Shown: piece by piece, positions 25,171-27,468 of the stretch
How positions within the stretch are numbered: the first letter of the stretch is position 1
How the letters are laid out: each line of letters opens with the position of its first letter
NCBI GenBank assembly: GCA_900155495.1
Contig: FTLJ01000877.1
Coordinates: 1 to 27,468, forward strand
Reading direction: 5' to 3'
DNA length: 27,468 bases
Origin: Porogramme epimiltina
Taxonomy: Eukaryota > Basidiomycota > Agaricomycetes > Polyporales > Polyporaceae
Program-made: the position numbers and the translations under genes
Notes under the pieces: generated by a model
Told to the model about the DNA's origin: nothing
The model's database searches: none
Seen by the model: the letters and a program-made list of their open reading frames with translations, nothing else

Positions 25171-27308
25171 TTAGACGAGCGCCGCGGACTTGAGGTATCC
25201 GCGGAAGATGGAGTCTCGGACGTCGGTGATAATGCTCTGCATCGCCTTCGTGTCCTATATCATAACAGGTTAACACTACTCTTAACGGGAACGCAAATTG
25301 ACACGTACGACGACGCTCGTGAGGTGAGTGAACAGTACTCGGTTGTTCTCATTGTTTCGCCGGTGAACTTGAGTGAAGTGGGCCTTGAAGTAGGCGACGA
25401 CGGCATCATACTCATTGGCACGATCCCCGTAGGAAGTGATGCTGTTCAATTGTGAGCCGTGATCGAGCTGCTTATCAGGAAGATCAACTTACTACTTGTT
25501 CACCCTGACACCGGTGTCAAGCTTCTGCTTCAGGATATCGGTTTTGTCTGTGCGTGATCGTCAGCCCTAGCCCCGAATGTGATGATCGAGCGTGATGATC
25601 AAGTGTACTAACTGAGGAAGAGGACTAGATGCGCTCGCTTGAGCAAGGCATTACCACAGATCTGCTTGAACAACTGAAGCGAGTCATCAACTCGGTTCGT
25701 CCTCGGGTCTTCATCCAAGTACTGTTCAATTGTTTCCGCATATAGTCAGCGGATGTCCACCGGTGGGAGCGCCGAGAGTGCAAGGACACGAACCTGGTCG
25801 AAGGCACTGACGGGTGCCATGAAGATAATCGCGGTGCTAGATGTGAGAGCAACAGTCAACACCGTGTACGTGACAAGCTCAGTTGCACGTACGCGTCGTC
25901 AAAATAAGGAATCCACGAATGCCGCTGTCCCCTGGCGCCGCCAACGTCGTAGAGATGCCAACGGACCGTTCGACCGTGCACGGACATATCGAAGACGTGC
26001 TCGGCAACGCCCATAGTCTGTATCCGTGCATGAAGGATATCCTCTGCGGGTGAAATAGAGATTGATGAGCCCCCATCGCGCTAACCCACGCGGACCCACT
26101 CACCGGTGGTAGGAATGTATCCTGAGGAAGACACTCGTGCAATGTTGTTCAAGAAGCTGTCAAACACCGCGTGTCAGCGGCCATCCGCAGTAGGGGCCGT
26201 GCGTGGCCCGCCGGATCACTCACTAGTCTGCCCACTCCTCCAGCTTGAAGCGCCTGCGATCACGCAGTTTCCGCACGGCAGGCAGCTCCCACAGCTCCCT
26301 GATATCATCTTGGCATGCGTTCAGGATCGAAGCCACCTCGGTGATCAGGATGTCCTCCTCGGTCGCCGCGCGGCGGGATTGGATATCGGTCTCACTCCCC
26401 CGCTGCTGGTCAACGGAGTTGCGGCCGCCGAAGCTGAACCTGCCCCCGCTGTTCGTCCTCTCCCGGCCCTTGCCAAAGGAGAGGCCGAACGAGCGAGCCT
26501 GCCAGCCGGACCGGACAAAGACACTGCCCTTGCCTGATCCCGACACGTCGATGCCACCAGAAAGGCGATCCGCGAGCGACGCTTCGGCGGAGAGGAGGGG
26601 CGACAGGCGCAGGCGAAGGTGGGCGAGCTTCTTATCGAGGCTCGCCCGCGCCTCCGGGTCCAAAGCGCCCGTCATGCCAGACGGCGTGTGGGAGGGCCCG
26701 TCGGGGGCGTCCTCGTCGTCGTCGCCGTCGAAGGCTTCCAGCGCCTCGAGGATGCGTCGGACGGGGCGTGCGATGTTGAAGAAGATGACGGAGCGCCAGG
26801 AGAGGCGCTCCTCGTCGAGGCCCGAGGGGTTGTACAGGAGCTGGAACTGCTTTTGCAGCGTGGACTTGCCAGACTCGGCCTGGCCGAGGAGCAGGAGCTG
26901 GATACGGTCATATCAGCATCTGATCATGGCACGCCCGCCCGATGGTTAACACAAGCGACGCCATAGGTACGGCCCGGTGTCAATGCACGCCCGAGTGGGG
27001 GGGTGCGCTGCAGCCTCGGGTACAGCACCCCTCCACCGTCCTCGGCTCTCGACGTGCGTGGGAGGGAAGGGGAAGAGGGCGAAATGGAGACTCACCCGGA
27101 TGTCCTGCTTGCTCTTCCTCATGCGCTCGCGTTCAGCTCTGAGGTCCTCGTCGATGCTGTCGCTGATGCGCTTGGCGTCGGCCTCGCGCTGGAGGCGCGC
27201 AATGCGCTCATGTTCGGTTTCGGATGCGGGCGGGCGGAGGAGCTGGGAAAAGGGGTCCCCCTCGGTGTTGGTGCTGTGCACAGAAGGCGGCCTGGATGCA
27301 GTGAGCAT
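25171..27308 (-). CDS. divergent heterotrimeric G-protein alpha subunit
   Basis: Nine exons: 27308-27096, 26897-26224, 26156-26104, 26043-25893, 25836-25794, 25721-25613, 25547-25493, 25441-25309 and 25254-25171, giving 504 residues. Introns are 198, 67, 60, 56, 72, 65, 51, 54 nt. G1 is LLLLGQAESGKST (72-84), switch I keeps the Arg and Thr (ARIQTMG, 319-325), G3 is YDVGGARGQRHSW (345-357), and G4 is FLNKTDILKQKL (Asn about 415). The C-terminal helix is DVRDSIFRGYLKSAALV. Two GTPase-critical positions differ from canonical subunits: Ala at the second Gly of GAGES, and Ala for the DVGGQ glutamine. G5 (TSVVDTK) is also divergent. A 100-plus-residue low-complexity insert sits in the helical domain, so the protein is much longer than the usual 350. 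There is no Gly2 for myristoylation and no N-terminal Cys. The 71-residue N-terminus (RIARLQREADAKRISDSIDE) resembles the basidiomycete-expanded subfamily. Confidence 0.92.
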
Positions 27309-27405
27309 GGCGGGCGTCGTCGCAGACGAGTCGGCGGGGGTGGGACGTGCGCGGGTGGGGGCGCGGCGGCGGCGGGCGGCGGCGGGGGTGCGTCGAGCTG
27401 AAGAA

Positions 27406-27422
27406 GGGGGGGGGGGGGGGGG
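27406..27422. repeat. homopolymer run of 17 G
   Basis: An uninterrupted G17 on the plus strand (C17 on the gene's sense strand), between the TATA box and the start codon of the G-alpha gene. Its length is likely to vary and is prone to sequencing error. Confidence 0.9.
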
Positions 27423-27442
27423 CGAAGGGAAGGCCAGACGGA

Positions 27443-27448
27443 TTTATA
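27443..27448 (-). promoter_or_regulatory. TATA box of the G-alpha gene
   Basis: The minus strand reads CTATAAATC, 135 bases upstream of the ATG. Confidence 0.6.
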
Positions 27449-27468
27449 GAGTTCATTTTGGGGGGGCA

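Larger units (their letters stand above)
27309..27468 (-). promoter_or_regulatory. core promoter and 5' UTR of the G-alpha gene
   Basis: The interval from the ATG to the window edge carries TATAAA on the minus strand (27448-27443), then a C17 tract on the same strand, then a GCC-rich 5' leader. This arrangement supports the ATG at 27308 as the start. Confidence 0.6.

Noticed and set aside
18493..27308. Idea that the dehydrogenases and the G-alpha gene form a secondary-metabolite cluster
   Set aside because: There is no core synthase, P450 or pathway regulator in the window, and the other neighbours are housekeeping genes.

Overview
The window is nuclear DNA from a filamentous basidiomycete fungus, probably an agaricomycete. 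The evidence is densely packed genes with many short introns (mostly 49-110 nt, GT-AG, donors such as GTACGT, GTGAGT and GTATGT), very high GC on the left, and a typical basidiomycete gene set that includes a divergent G-protein alpha subunit with a GQAESGKST P-loop. No CRISPR, insertion sequence, rRNA, tRNA or viral element was recognised.

Layout. 1-675 (-): 5' part of an alpha/beta hydrolase cut by the window edge. 1401-3087 (-): secreted histidine acid phosphatase (phytase-like), 5 exons. 3088-5195: GC-rich, no supported gene. 5392-6135 (-): Nudix diphosphoinositol polyphosphate phosphohydrolase, 3 exons, with a possible frame break at its 3' end. 6136-7800: GC-rich, no supported gene. 7801-10376 (-): ZIP zinc transporter of the KE4/YKE4 type, 13 exons including 25-, 15- and 5-nt microexons. 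10635-11590 (+): HD-domain phosphohydrolase, divergent from the ZIP gene. 11764-13207 (-): PP2C-type Ser/Thr phosphatase. 13468-14750 (+): TAN1, the THUMP protein for tRNA ac4C, divergent from the phosphatase. 15120-16272 (+): F-actin capping protein beta. 16635-18254 (+): intronless Rtt106-like histone chaperone. 18493-20000 (-) and 21589-23167 (-): tandem medium-chain alcohol dehydrogenases with eight exons of exactly the same lengths. 25171-27308 (-): large divergent G-alpha subunit, 9 exons, with its promoter at the right edge.

Most genes are unrelated housekeeping functions (actin capping, tRNA modification, chromatin, zinc transport, inositol pyrophosphate turnover), so this is not a metabolic cluster. 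The adjacent dehydrogenases are a local duplication. Two intergenic stretches of about 260 bp are shared divergent promoters. Base composition drops inside the HD gene near 11.2 kb and again inside the second dehydrogenase near 22.0 kb.

The most notable points are the microexons in the ZIP gene, one of which supplies its TDG metal-site motif; the G-alpha protein lacking two residues normally needed for GTP hydrolysis; the possible frame break and extra exon in the Nudix gene; and the dehydrogenase pair, which keeps its exon lengths but has diverged in composition, intron length and one splice donor. All exon coordinates were derived by hand from splice signals, reading phase and family motifs, with no transcript data.
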